64,000 nt of DNA from Piscinibacter gummiphilus (GCF_032681285.1 NZ_CP136337.1:136977-200976); one strand, 5' to 3'; counted from the first letter of the stretch, positions 30,648-39,364 are shown. The notes: generated by a model not told the origin, from the sequence alone. Program-made: numbers and translations.

Positions 30648-31241
30648 AACGTGGACATCCAGATGCGCACCAATGTGCCGCACATCTTCGCCATCGGCGA
30701 CATCGTGGGCCAGCCCATGCTGGCGCACAAGGCGGTGCACGAGGCGCATGTGGCGGCGGAAGTGATCGCCGGCGAATTGCAGGGCAACAAGGAACTGGCC
30801 AGCGCCGCCTTCAACGCCCGCGTGATCCCCAGCGTGGCCTACACCGACCCCGAAGTGGCCTGGGTGGGCCTGACCGAAGACCAGGCCAAGCAGCAGGGCA
30901 TCAAGGTCAAGAAGGGCCTGTTCCCCTGGGCGGCCTCGGGCCGCGCCATTGCCAACGGCCGCGACGAAGGCGTCACCAAGCTGCTGTTCGACGACAGCCC
31001 CGAAGCAGGATCAGGAGACGGCCATGCTGGCCGGGGCCACGGCAAGATCCTGGGCGGCGGCATGGTCGGCACGCATGCGGGCGACATGATCGGCGAGATC
31101 GCCCTGGCCATCGAGATGGGTGCGGACGCTGTCGACATCGGCAAGACCATCCACCCGCATCCGACGCTGGGCGAGAGCATCGGCATGGCGGCGGAAGTGG
31201 CGCATGGCAGCTGCACGGATGTGCCGCCTGCGCGCAAGTAA
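30648..31241 (+). pseudogene. lpdA: C-terminal fragment of dihydrolipoamide dehydrogenase (copy B)
   Basis: Same 197-codon fragment as 19640-20233, in the opposite orientation and still joined to an intact IS91 element. It lacks the N-terminal FAD-binding half and has no start of its own, so it is not expected to be functional. It shows that lpdA fragment plus IS91 next to an IS1071 right end is the ancestral unit that was later duplicated. Confidence 0.9.
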
Positions 31242-31263
31242 GTCCGCAGCCAAGCTACCCTGA

Positions 31264-31301
31264 CAAGGCCCGAACTGGCGACGGTTCGGGCCTTGTGCTT
31301 T
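31264..31301 (+). terminator. Hairpin terminator after the lpdA fragment
   Basis: A 12-bp perfect stem (CAAGGCCCGAAC/GTTCGGGCCTTG, 31264-31275 with 31284-31295) with an eight-base loop, followed by TGCTTTGC. It starts 22 bases past the lpdA stop and is probably that gene's original terminator. Confidence 0.75.
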
Positions 31302-31328
31302 GCGTACCCAAACAATCGCCGCAGAATA

Positions 31329-31344
31329 CTGTGCATTTGTACAG
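31329..31344 (+). promoter_or_regulatory. LexA-type SOS box at the IS91 transposase start
   Basis: CTGTGCATTTGTACAG fits CTGT-N8-ACAG, the LexA consensus, and is extended outward as AATA...TATT so that the whole 24 bases form an inverted repeat. It ends five bases before the transposase ATG, where bound LexA would block transcription or translation start. Could instead be the site of another dimeric repressor. Confidence 0.6.
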
Positions 31345-31349
31345 TATTC

Positions 31350-32897
31350 ATGTCAGCCACTTCCAAGCCCAAGCTCTACAACCCACGCCACCCCGAACGC
31401 ACGCTGCTCTACCAAATGGTAGCCGAGCACTACGAGACCTGGCTAGAGTTGGCCAGCGCGGGTCAGTTCGACGGCCAGGGCGACCACCACACCCCCAAGC
31501 CCTTCGTGCGCAAAGCGTTTGCCAAGTATCTTGAGTGCGGCATCTTTGCCCATGGCTTTGCCCGCGCTCGCTGCGGCGACTGTGGGCACGACTACTTTGT
31601 AGCCTTCTCCTGCAAAGGCCGGGGAGTCTGCCCCTCGTGCACCACGCGGCGGATGGTGGAGACGGCGGCACACCTGAGCGACCACGTTTTCCCCCGCCTG
31701 CCGGTGCGCCAGTGGGTGCTCTCCGTGCCCAAGAGGTTGCGGTACTTCATGCAACGCGACGGAGCGGTGCTGAGCATGGTGCTGCGCATCTTTCTGCGGG
31801 TGATCGCACAAACTCTGCAGACCCACAGCCCCGGTGCGGCCCATATGGACAAGGCAGGCCTGCACATCGGTGCCATCGCCTTCATTCACCGATTCGGCTC
31901 CAGCCTCAATGAACACGTCCACTTCCACGTTTGTGTGGTGGACGGGGTGTTTGAGGAAGTGGAGGGCGAGGGCGATGCTGATGCGACCCCTCGAATCTCA
32001 TCGCCGGGTGTCATCTTTCACGCGGCCACCGGCATCGATGCGGCTACCGTGGCCCCAGTGCAGACCACACTGCAAAAACGCATCCTGCGCGCCTTCGTTG
32101 CTCGGGGCCTGCTGGAGAACTGTGACGCCAAAGACATGCTGGGCTACAAACACAGCGGCTTCTCGGTGGACGCCGGTGTCTGCATCGAAGCCCACGACCG
32201 CGCTGCGCTGGAGCGGCTGCTGCGCTATTGCGCGCGTCCACCGTTTTCCATGGAGCGCCTACGCAAAGAGGGAAGCAAACTGGTGTACCGCTGTGCCAAA
32301 CAGCGCAGCGAGCCCACCAGTGACAAGCGTGGTGCCAAGGCAGATGAGCTGCACCTCACACCGCTGGAACTGATCGACCGCATCGCCGCGCTGGTGCCAC
32401 CGCCACGCACCCACCGGCACCGCTACTTTGGTGTGCTGGCACCAAACTCGCCGCTGAGAGCGGCGGTAACGGCGCTGGCTCAGCCTGCTGCGTCGCAACC
32501 AGCCACGGTGGAGACTGCACAACCTGGCGCGGGCGTACCTGGGGTGGCGGCGCCGGGCAACGCGGCCACACCCACACCCGAACCTGAAGCACGCCCGAAG
32601 CGAGCGGCGCATTACTTGTGGGCGGTGCTGATTGCCCGCATCTACGAGGCATTTCCGCTGCTGTGCCCCATGTGCGGTGGGCAGATGCGCATCATTGCCT
32701 TCATCACCCACAGCGCCGAAATCCGCCACATCCTGAACCACATCGGGGTGGAGTCTGCCCCCCCGCACATCACCCCGGCACGCGGGCCACCGCTGTGGGA
32801 GGGCTGCGACGCGCCGGTGGATGATGGTGCGCAAGGCGAGCCGGATTGGGATCTGGCAGCTCAACCCGACGAGGTAGACCAGCGCGTCAATTGGTGA
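31350..32897 (+). CDS. IS91-family transposase (HUH, rolling-circle), intact
   Basis: A 515-residue rolling-circle transposase. The N-terminal zinc region is CGDCGHDYFVAFSCKGRGVCPSC (about residues 80-104, shown in parts), the HUH metal motif is NEHVHFHV (about 185-192), and the conserved catalytic-tyrosine region is LLRYCARPPFSMERL. A C-terminal zinc pair CPMCGG follows. IS91-type enzymes nick one strand and replicate from oriIS to terIS, sometimes carrying neighbouring DNA. The ATG at 31350 directly follows the LexA-type box. The gene is complete, so it could mobilise adjacent DNA in this element. Its duplicate at 18732/23438 is broken. Confidence 0.9.
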   Translation: MSATSKPKLYNPRHPERTLLYQMVAEHYETWLELASAGQFDGQGDHHTPKPFVRKAFAKYLECGIFAHGFARARCGDCGHDYFVAFSCKGRGVCPSCTTRRMVETAAHLSDHVFPRLPVRQWVLSVPKRLRYFMQRDGAVLSMVLRIFLRVIAQTLQTHSPGAAHMDKAGLHIGAIAFIHRFGSSLNEHVHFHVCVVDGVFEEVEGEGDADATPRISSPGVIFHAATGIDAATVAPVQTTLQKRILRAFVARGLLENCDAKDMLGYKHSGFSVDAGVCIEAHDRAALERLLRYCARPPFSMERLRKEGSKLVYRCAKQRSEPTSDKRGAKADELHLTPLELIDRIAALVPPPRTHRHRYFGVLAPNSPLRAAVTALAQPAASQPATVETAQPGAGVPGVAAPGNAATPTPEPEARPKRAAHYLWAVLIARIYEAFPLLCPMCGGQMRIIAFITHSAEIRHILNHIGVESAPPHITPARGPPLWEGCDAPVDDGAQGEPDWDLAAQPDEVDQRVNW

Positions 32898-33085
32898 CCC
32901 AGTGAAGCGGCGGTATCCATCGCTGCGGGGAAGCAGCTGCGCGCGCGCCAGGCCCAAATGCATACTGCCTCCCAAGCTCTTGCCATTGAGCGGCAAGCGA
33001 GCGCTCAACCTTCCTTGGCCGAACGTGTTTCGAGGCCCAAAACTCGTGCCATACTTGGCCTCATGCGGTTGAATTTCCTATCCGT
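32898..33085 (+). mobile_element. 3' end of IS91-family element (copy B)
   Basis: Identical to 24104-24291. Ends in TTTCCTATCCGT before a fragment of an unrelated gene. The bases after the end (CGGA here, GATC in copy A) are not GAAC or CAAG, so the element end may lie slightly inside, or the flanks changed later. Confidence 0.65.
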
Positions 33086-33236
33086 CGGACTGCTGGCCCG
33101 GGCGCTGGGCGCCTTCGGCTACTCGCTGGCTTGCCCGGAGTCGAGGCTTGCGTTCGTCGCCGTCTGGTACACGATGGGCGTGCTGTTCACCGGGCTGCTG
33201 GGCGCCGCCCTCGGCGCGCGCCTGCTGCGCTGGTAG
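33086..33236 (+). pseudogene. C-terminal fragment of NrsF-like (DUF1109) membrane protein
   Basis: About 50 codons ending ...CPESRLAFVAVWYTMGVLF...GARLLRW, the hallmark C-terminus of NrsF/DUF1109 anti-sigma-F membrane proteins (last two membrane segments). The remainder was lost at the IS91 end. Not functional; it only shows that this cargo block came from a chromosome. Confidence 0.7.
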
Positions 33237-33245
33237 GCCGGTCTG

Positions 33246-33640
33246 CTAGGCGCCGAGCCGGTCGGGCAGCGCCAGCGGATCCGGGACATCCCGCTCGGGA
33301 GGGGCGCCAGCGCGAACTTCTGCTGGCCTTCCCCGCGCGACGAAGCCGCTGCGCAGGCCCGCCCCCTGCGCACCCGCGGTGTTCCAGCCGTCGGGCGCCA
33401 CCAGCATGCAGTCCGCCGGCTGCGCGCCCATCTGCTTCGCCGCCTACCCATACCCAGCCCGGTCGGGCTTGAAGCGGCGCACCCGCTCGACACTCAGCTG
33501 CCGCTCGAAGGAGCCGTCGATACCGGTATGCCGGGTCTGCGCTTGCACGCCCGGCATCGGGCGAGTTGGTGAGCATGGCCAGCCGGAAGCCGGCCGCCTT
33601 CAGGCGCTGGAGCGGATTCGATACGACATCGAAGGTCCGC
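33246..33640 (-). pseudogene. Degraded 2-haloacid dehalogenase (HAD type II)
   Basis: Pieces of a haloacid dehalogenase lie in two frames: LQRLKAAGFRLAMLTNSP in one, then FERQLSVERVRRFKPDRAG and, after a TAG at 33444-33446, the ADCMLVAPDGWNTAGAQ segment that carries the family's distal active-site region. There is a one-base frameshift after the TNSPDAG motif. The N-terminal third with the catalytic aspartate is missing. The family removes halogen from short-chain acids; this copy is dead. Confidence 0.75.
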
Positions 33641-33655
33641 TCACACCTGCCCCTT

Positions 33656-33674
33656 TTTTGCGCGTAGCGCAAAA
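33656..33674. terminator. Perfect hairpin TTTTGCGC-GTA-GCGCAAAA
   Basis: Eight-base-pair perfect hairpin with A and T tails, able to act as a terminator in either direction. It lies between the dehalogenase remnant and the esterase gene. Confidence 0.5.
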
Positions 33675-33795
33675 CCGCGTTGACAAGCAAACCGTTCAAA
33701 GCGAACGTCTTGGCAGCCACGACTCGCGTGGCACTCCGCGCGTTACCGAGCATGCGGAGACTGATTGAGAGACAACCCAAATCCTGGAGCGAAGA

Positions 33796-34605
33796 ATGAC
33801 AACGACCAAAGTGCCGCGCCGAGCGCTTCTCGCCGCGATCCCCATTGTTGCCGGTTCGCTGGCTGCTTGCGCCGCATCATCACCCAAGAATGCAGAAAAG
33901 AAGGCTGGCACTTTCCTTCTGGTTCACGGCGCTTGGGGCGGAAGCTGGTGCTACCAGCAAGTTGCGCAACTTCTGCGAAATCAAGGCCATCGGGTGTTTA
34001 CCGTCACGTTGAGCGGGCTCGCCGAGAGGTCAAACCTCATTTCGCCAGAGATCAACCTAAGCACCCACGTTCAAGACGTTGTGAATGCTGTCGAGTGGGA
34101 GGAGCTGGACGACTTCGTGCTTGTCGGCCACTCGTATGGGGGAATGGTGATTACTGCTGCAGCAGAACAGATTGGTGGGAAAGTCAGGGCGATCGTCTAC
34201 TTGGATGCCTTCATCCCTGAGAGTGGTCAGGCACTGGCCGACCTGAATGGCGGTGGCGCGCGAGCTGCCATGGAGAAGCAGGCAAAGGCGACCGGTGGAT
34301 ATATCCCACCGATTCCAGCGAAGGTATTTGGTATCGAAGAGAGGAATCAAGCCAGGATTGACGCGAAATGTACGAAGCAGCCTGCGGAAACATTCCTCGA
34401 GCGCGTGCCTGTTGCGAGCGCATATACGAAGATTCCCAAGAAGATGTACTTGCGAGCTACCCGATTCAAACATCCTGCGTTCGACAGGATCGCGGCGACA
34501 TTGCGAACCAACCCGGCATGGGCAGTGCAAAGCTGGGATGTCAGTCACGACATGATGGTCGATGTACCCGAGAAGACTGCCAACTATCTGATGGAAGCCT
34601 TGTAG
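33796..34605 (+). CDS. Alpha/beta-hydrolase esterase, probable lipoprotein
   Basis: A 269-residue alpha/beta hydrolase. The N-terminus has RRALLAAIPIVAGSLAAC, a signal with an LAAC lipobox, so the protein is probably exported and lipid-anchored (the twin arginine may mean Tat export). The oxyanion motif is LLVHGAWGG, the nucleophile elbow is GHSYGG, the acid is probably in YLDAFIPE and the histidine in VSHDMMVD. It resembles the salicylate/pyrethroid-esterase-like group, not MHETase, which is much larger (about 600 residues). GGAG stands seven bases before the ATG. It is the only clearly intact cargo gene of the second block; action on PET products or phthalate esters is a guess. Confidence 0.82.
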   Translation: MTTTKVPRRALLAAIPIVAGSLAACAASSPKNAEKKAGTFLLVHGAWGGSWCYQQVAQLLRNQGHRVFTVTLSGLAERSNLISPEINLSTHVQDVVNAVEWEELDDFVLVGHSYGGMVITAAAEQIGGKVRAIVYLDAFIPESGQALADLNGGGARAAMEKQAKATGGYIPPIPAKVFGIEERNQARIDAKCTKQPAETFLERVPVASAYTKIPKKMYLRATRFKHPAFDRIAATLRTNPAWAVQSWDVSHDMMVDVPEKTANYLMEAL

Positions 34606-34763
34606 CAGTAGTCGACGTACAGGGGCACGAAGCCCATCGAGCGCCCGAGCCCGCAGCCACTTCTGTTCGAGTCCGGTGCATGGTTGGCTTGAGTGCAGAC
34701 GCGACGGGTACCAGGGAGTGACGACGGGAGCGCTATCGCCCGTCAGCGCCACCAGCAGCCCGC
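34606..34763. other. Short gene-free stretch in the second cargo block
   Basis: No gene, hairpin or repeat of note seen between the esterase stop and the peroxiredoxin fragment. Confidence 0.4.
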
Positions 34764-34949
34764 TTGGTCGCCCGCGTCGTGGCCGTCTCGCCGCGGAACG
34801 CCGTGAACAGCCGCGAGGTGCGCACCAACGGCCTGGAGCTCCCGATCCTGAGCGATCCGGGTAACGAGGCGGCGGCCGCGTTCGGCCTGCGATTCACGCT
34901 GCCGGCCTACCGAATCAAGCAGTACCGCAAGCTGAAGAACGACCTGCCG
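34764..34949 (+). pseudogene. C-terminal-side fragment of an AhpC/TSA-type peroxiredoxin
   Basis: A stretch reading VVAVSPRNAVNSREVRTNG, LPILSDPGNEAAAAFGLRFTLP and ending KNDLP, typical of the middle and later part of AhpC/TSA peroxiredoxins. The catalytic-cysteine region is missing. It sits tail to tail with the N-terminal fragment of what looks like the same gene type at 34960-35096. Confidence 0.65.
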
Positions 34950-34959
34950 ACTCCCCGGG

Positions 34960-35096
34960 CACGGGTCGTCGGTGCCCGAGGCGACGAGCTCTTCGGTGGC
35001 CCGGGCCATGGGATGGATCTCGGCCAGTGCGTCGTAGGGCGGTTTGCCCGCGATGAAATCGGCCTTGAAGGCGTGCAGCTTGTCTTGCAGTGACAT
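34960..35096 (-). pseudogene. N-terminal fragment of an AhpC/TSA-type peroxiredoxin, inverted
   Basis: Starts at ATG 35096 after AAGGAG and reads SLQDKLHAFKADFIAGKPP, the usual opening of this peroxiredoxin group, then stops matching after about 45 codons. Adjacent to, and opposite in direction from, the later part of the same protein type, which shows a local inversion with loss of the middle. Confidence 0.65.
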
Positions 35097-35521
35097 GGCA
35101 GCTCCTTGAAACGAGGAGCCGCACTTTCGCCTGTCATTCGCTCTGGGGGAACGCAGCTGCTGCGCATTGGCGCTATTCCAGGCCGGAATACGGCACGTCC
35201 TTCCATTCATTCGAGCCTGAGTGCTCCTCGATCCGATGGCCGCAGCGCCGGCGCTGGTCTCCGGGGTCGTCCACGTCCCTTCCGCGGTTCATCAGCGCAG
35301 CCTCCGCACATTTCGCTGGAGCGTGAGGCTAGGAGCCTGCGCGGCAGAGCGCAGGCCCTGGCGTGGGCCGCCACGGGCGTGGTCGGCTGCGACGTGCAGG
35401 CCGCAGCCGATGCGAAGCACCGCCGGGTCATGGCGCACGAGGTCACACGAACAACGGCAGTGGCCGGGGCCAGTCGCGAATGCATCAAGTCCGACTCAAG
35501 CACCCGCCGCCACACAACCGC
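35097..35521. other. Cargo segment with no recognisable gene
   Basis: About 425 bases. Several short frames are open on both strands but none has a start signal plus family resemblance. Minus-strand text around 35360-35440 (PAVLRIGCGLHVAADHA) hints at a decayed protein but I could not name it. Confidence 0.35.
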
Positions 35522-35610
35522 TCACGTCCGCATGTCAAACGTGTTCAGTGTGTAGGCCACCAATGCGTAGTAGCCGATGATGCCGACCACCTCCACCAGG
35601 CTGCGCTCGC
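35522..35610 (-). pseudogene. C-terminal fragment of a carboxymuconolactone decarboxylase-family protein
   Basis: Thirty codons reading SERSLVEVVGIIGYYALVAY, then TLNTFDMRT and a stop, which is the typical end of this family. The rest is lost at the join with IS1071 copy 4. Such proteins occur in aromatic degradation and alkylperoxidase roles; this piece is inactive. Confidence 0.65.
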
Positions 35611-35851
35611 TCAACTTGCGGGGTGTGTTTCGCTTCCCGGTTGACCGCTATGCTGACCAAATCCTGCCTTCGCGGCCAAATGCATCGATAACTGGCACCA
35701 ATGGATGAAACCGACCACGGTTTGACGCCACGAATCGCAGATTTGAAAGTGAACAGGAAAGTCAATGAAATCAACGATCTACCAACACCACCTCCGCGCC
35801 AGTGCTAGCTTTTCGTACCGTCACTTATTGCACTGAAAACGAGGAGACCCC
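35611..35851 (+). mobile_element. IS1071 copy 4, right-end remnant (241 bp)
   Basis: Equivalent to 18491-18731 of copy 1: the last 32 codons of tnpA and the complete right end. It abuts copy 5 inside the tnpA gene, so an IS1071 right end once landed within another IS1071. Confidence 0.93.
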
Positions 35852-37591
35852 GTTTCAGGCGTTGGAGGTGGCCACCCTGTTTGCCCTGCGCCGCGCGGTG
35901 CGCAATGGCTCGGTCTGGATTGAGCACAGCCTGAGCTTTCGGGGTCGTGCGCGCTTGTTCTTCACGGACGAGCGTTGGCAGGCAGAGTCCAAGAAACACT
36001 ATGCCCGTCTATCGTTACCCAGCAAGGCTGCCACTTTCTTGAAGCCTTTGCTGGCCAGAGTAACTGCCGGTGTCGATGCGGTGGCCGCTGCAGCCCGCAG
36101 TGGCGTACTGCGCGTGGATGATGAACTCCATTTGTCGCCATTGCCCGCAGAGGACGAAGACCCAGAAGTGACCAAGCTGCGCGCGGCTTTGGATCACCGC
36201 ATCGGTGAGGTTCAATTGCCGGAAGTGATTCTGGCCGTTGACGCCCAGGTGCGCTTTAGCTGGATCATGCTCGGACGTGAGCCGCGCTCTACCGACGAGC
36301 TGCTGATGGTCTATGCCGGCATCATGGCCCACGGCACCAGTCTGACTGCGGTCGAATGCGCGCGCATGATTCCGCAATTGTCTGCCACCAGCATTCGCCA
36401 GGCCATGCGCTGGGCGCGGGACGAACGGCGTCTGAGCCAGGCCTGCCAGGCTGTGCTGGAATTCATGCAGCGACACCCGATTGCCGCCACCTGGGGGCGG
36501 TCCGATTTGGCATCTTCTGACATGATGAGCATGGAGACCACCAAACGGGTGTGGCAAGCCCGGCTTGATCCTCGGCGCAACACACCTTCCATTGGAATCT
36601 ACTCCCATGTAAAAGACCGGTGGGGCATCTTCCATGCGCAGCCCTTTGTGCTCAATGAGCGCCAGGCGGGCGTGGCCATTGAAGGTGTCATCCGCCAAGA
36701 AAAGCTGGAGACCAGCCAGCTTGCTGTGGATACCCATGGCTACACCGACTTTGCCATGTCACATGCCCGTTTGCTTGGTTTTGATCTTTGCCCGCGGTTG
36801 AAGGAACTCAAACAGCGCCACCTCTTTGTGCCACGCGGCACCAAAGTGCCCGCAGAAATCGCTGCGGTGTGCGAAGCCAATGTCGACGTCGCTTTGATCG
36901 AAAAGCATTGGGATAGTCTGGTGCACCTGGCAGCCTCGGTCATGAGCGGACATGCCAGTGCGGTGGCAGCTCTTGCGCGGTTCGGTTCTGCCGCCCAGGG
37001 CGATCCAATCTATGAGGCTGGCGTGCAATTGGGGCGGTTGCTGCGTACGGCGTTTTTGGCTGACTACTTTGTCAAGGACGCTTTCAGGAACGAGTTGCGC
37101 CGGGTGCTCAATCGGGGCGAGGCTGTTAACGCCCTCAAGCGCGCCATTTATACCGGCCGGATCAGCCCGGCGCAGGCCAAACGTGTCGATGAAATGCAGG
37201 CTGTGGCCGATGCGTTGAGCCTGATGGCCAACATCGTGATGGCGTGGAATACCTCACAGATGCAGGCGGTCCTGGATCGCTGGTCGAACCGCCGCCAGGT
37301 CATTCCACCGGAACTGATCGGGAAGATTGCGCCCACCAGGCTGGAGAGCATCAACTTGCGGGGTGTGTTTCGCTTCCCGGTTGACCGCTATGCTGACCAA
37401 ATCCTGCCTTCGCGGCCAAATGCATCGATAACTGGCACCAATGGATGAAACCGACCACGGTTTGACGCCACGAATCGCAGATTTGAAAGTGAACAGGAAA
37501 GTCAATGAAATCAACGATCTACCAACACCACCTCCGCGCCAGTGCTAGCTTTTCGTACCGTCACTTATTGCACTGAAAACGAGGAGACCCC
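35852..37591 (+). mobile_element. IS1071 copy 5, 5'-truncated (1,740 bp), right boundary of the composite element
   Basis: Equivalent to 16992-18731 of copy 1. It keeps 532 codons of tnpA in frame (ends 37448) and the right end, whose CCCC at 37588-37591 is followed by GACCA. The missing 5' portion was removed at the insertion of copy 4. The transposase is not expected to work, so movement of the composite would rely on TnpA from copies 1 or 2. Confidence 0.94.
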
Positions 37592-37596
37592 GACCA
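37592..37596. repeat. 5-bp target duplication GACCA, right copy
   Basis: Follows the IS1071 right end directly; matches 15523-15527. After removing the element and one copy, codon order runs ...GGA CCA GGG GAC... with no frame break. Confidence 0.92.
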
Positions 37597-37764
37597 GGGG
37601 ACGTCGTCGACATTTTGACGAAGGATGACCCGATGGATGTGCAGTCCAAAGTGAGGCAGGTTTGGCCTGTACGGGGTGAGCTGTTCTCGATGTCACCGAA
37701 AGACTTCAATCCGACGCTCGATGCGCTGCAGCAGGGGCATTGCGCCGGACCTGACAGGGCTTAG
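37597..37764 (+). pseudogene. 3' part (55 codons) of the gene split by the composite element
   Basis: Continues the frame of 14982-15527 (GDVVDILTKDDPMDVQSK...) to TAG at 37762-37764. The restored protein is 237 residues, of unknown function. The open frame over the junction shows that insertion was recent enough for both halves to stay intact. Confidence 0.85.
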
Positions 37765-37778
37765 GTGATGCGGCGCTG

Positions 37779-37800
37779 TGTGTGATTTCTGGCTTAATCC
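37779..37800. repeat. Right arm of the 22-bp inverted repeat
   Basis: Reverse complement of 14862-14883 with one mismatch. Located between the split gene and the recombinase gene. Confidence 0.7.
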
Positions 37801-37849
37801 TGGCAGCACCCCCTAAAGCGTGAAGGGAGAGGGCGCATAGCGCTCACCC

Positions 37850-38923
37850 CTAGACGACAACGTCGTCCACCTGCACAACGCGTTCGTATCGATCAAGTAC
37901 TTCCGGATCGGTGATGCCCATGTACATGGCCAGATCCGCCTTGGAAGTACCGCGCTTGAGTTGGCGAAGTGCGAATGTGTTTCTCAGCATGCGAGCACCA
38001 CCGTGACGAACGATGCCCGCTGAGTCGAGAACCTTTTGAACGGCATCGTAGTGGGAGACCTTCCCCCACTGTTTCCACTTCCAGGCGGGAAAGAGGAACT
38101 GAGGCGCGGGCTTGCCCTCCATCAACTCCTCGGTAGGGAGTTTCGCCTCCTTCTGCTGCCTCACCCACTCTCGGCGCAGATCGCGCCTCTCATTGAGCCA
38201 ATAGAGCAGGATGTCGCCGGCCCACCTGGCCAGCGGTGTCTCACGGCTGCTGCGGTTGCCGTTGCCCGGTACCACGAGCTTCCAAGGGACGTCCTTGATG
38301 GGCCCGCCTTCGACGATGGGTGCTTTCAGGGGGAGCGCGCGAACCTCGCCGGCGGTGAGGCCTGCGCCGACATGCAAGGCAACGGCGGCGAGGTTGCGCA
38401 GATCTTGCCAGTCGCGAAGCTTTCGTCTGCCGAGCGCGCCGGGGCGCACCCCGCGCAAGTAGCGAACCAGGATGGCCGCTTCTTCACCGTTGAGATATGA
38501 AAGCGCCGCCTGGTTTTCATCGACGTTGGCATGCTTGATCTGTTCTCGACTTTCGATGACACGGGCTGCGGCGTCGCGGTAAGGAACGTCCTTGACCAGC
38601 GCGCGATGCTGAAGCACGCGGTCGACCAAGTGCAGCACACGCCACGCGTGACGAGTCGTGTAGGCATCGCCGTTCTCGGCCCGTCTCTGATTGAGATATT
38701 CGACCAGGTCGCGCTCGACGATGTTGTCGAGCGTCACGAGCGGATCCTGAACGACGCACCAGTCGGTGAGGGCCTTCCAGATTGACGCGTAGTAGCCGAC
38801 GCTGGACGACCTCGTGAGGACGTCGGCCGCGGAGATGTCCGCCTGCCAACGATCGAACGCCTCTTCGAAGTCACCCTTGGCTTTCGCCGCCCCGATGGGC
38901 AAGAACAGATCTTCCGTGTACAT
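37850..38923 (-). CDS. Tyrosine-type site-specific recombinase
   Basis: A 357-residue tyrosine recombinase. The N-terminal half looks like a SAM-like core-binding domain. Catalytic residues seen are the first arginine in LTAGEVRALPL, the second in RMLRNTFA (where the usual HxxR box reads with asparagine after arginine), and the C-terminal tyrosine in DRYERV. The family cuts and rejoins DNA through that tyrosine, in integration, excision or plasmid dimer resolution. The start has GGAGG ten bases upstream. Two inverted-repeat structures flank the gene (22-bp arms at 14862/37779, 18-bp arms at 38943/39081) and are candidate substrates. It is not IntI by eye, lacking the integron-specific patch. 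Confidence 0.82.
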   Translation of the reverse strand: MYTEDLFLPIGAAKAKGDFEEAFDRWQADISAADVLTRSSSVGYYASIWKALTDWCVVQDPLVTLDNIVERDLVEYLNQRRAENGDAYTTRHAWRVLHLVDRVLQHRALVKDVPYRDAAARVIESREQIKHANVDENQAALSYLNGEEAAILVRYLRGVRPGALGRRKLRDWQDLRNLAAVALHVGAGLTAGEVRALPLKAPIVEGGPIKDVPWKLVVPGNGNRSSRETPLARWAGDILLYWLNERRDLRREWVRQQKEAKLPTEELMEGKPAPQFLFPAWKWKQWGKVSHYDAVQKVLDSAGIVRHGGARMLRNTFALRQLKRGTSKADLAMYMGITDPEVLDRYERVVQVDDVVV

Positions 38924-38942
38924 AGCTGCTAGGCCTCCGATT

Positions 38943-39098
38943 CAAACCGAACTAACGCGCTGCCGCGTCAGTCTACGCCGTCCACGGCGTCTTTTCAATG
39001 CATTTCCCGCCCCTTCTTTTAAAAGGTTAGCCCGCCAAAAGGCGGGGTTTTGAAAGAGGTGGCCGGCGCCTAACGCCGTGGCGCGTTAGTTCGGTTTG
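38943..39098. repeat. 18-bp inverted repeat around two smaller hairpins
   Basis: CAAACCGAACTAACGCGC at 38943-38960 is exactly inverted at 39081-39098. Between them lie a 16-bp palindrome (ACGCCGTCCACGGCGT, 38975-38990) and a terminator hairpin (39031-39052). It starts 20 bases upstream of the recombinase start. The AACTAAC/GTTAGTT ends recall integron attC core sites but depart from the consensus, so I call it only a candidate recombination or operator site. Confidence 0.6.
39031..39052. terminator. Terminator hairpin CCCGCC-AAAA-GGCGGG
   Basis: Perfect 6-bp GC stem with AAAA loop followed by GTTTTG; it can act on the plus strand. No gene ends here, so it may insulate the recombinase promoter region. 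Confidence 0.6.
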
Positions 39099-39364
39099 GG
39101 CTTTGCGATGTGCGTGGGTTCGGCCCGCCATTTCTTTGGCCGGAAGGTGGACAAACGCACTCATTCACCCAGAGGGCAGGAAAGGGCGCTATGAGGTGCT
39201 GTCGCGGCTTGAACACAGCCGCATAGCGTGCAAGCTCAGAGGCTTCCATCGGAGGTAGATCGTGTGGGAGACTCCCGGCCTGCCGTTGGTTGGCGGCCAG
39301 GCGCCTTAACAAGATGCGTCGGCCGTGGAATAAGAGCTTCGCGTTCAAACGCACAGGGACATCA
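39099..39364. other. Gene-free region before the 39365 gene
   Basis: About 265 bases. Overlapping frames on both strands are open but none has a convincing start and family. The open minus-strand frame (39070-39672) is GC-driven and overlaps the plus-strand gene. Confidence 0.35.

Noticed and set aside
33187..33780. 197-residue minus-strand frame as an intact gene
   Set aside because: It joins the front of the dehalogenase in one frame to nonsense after a frameshift; the real family text continues in the other frame with a stop codon.
37850..38923. Integron integrase
   Set aside because: No IntI-specific insert or cassette array is present; it is called only a tyrosine recombinase.
38943..39098. 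Integron attC site
   Set aside because: Core sequences AACTAAC/GTTAGTT miss the RYYYAAC/GTTRRRY rule and the recombinase does not look like IntI.
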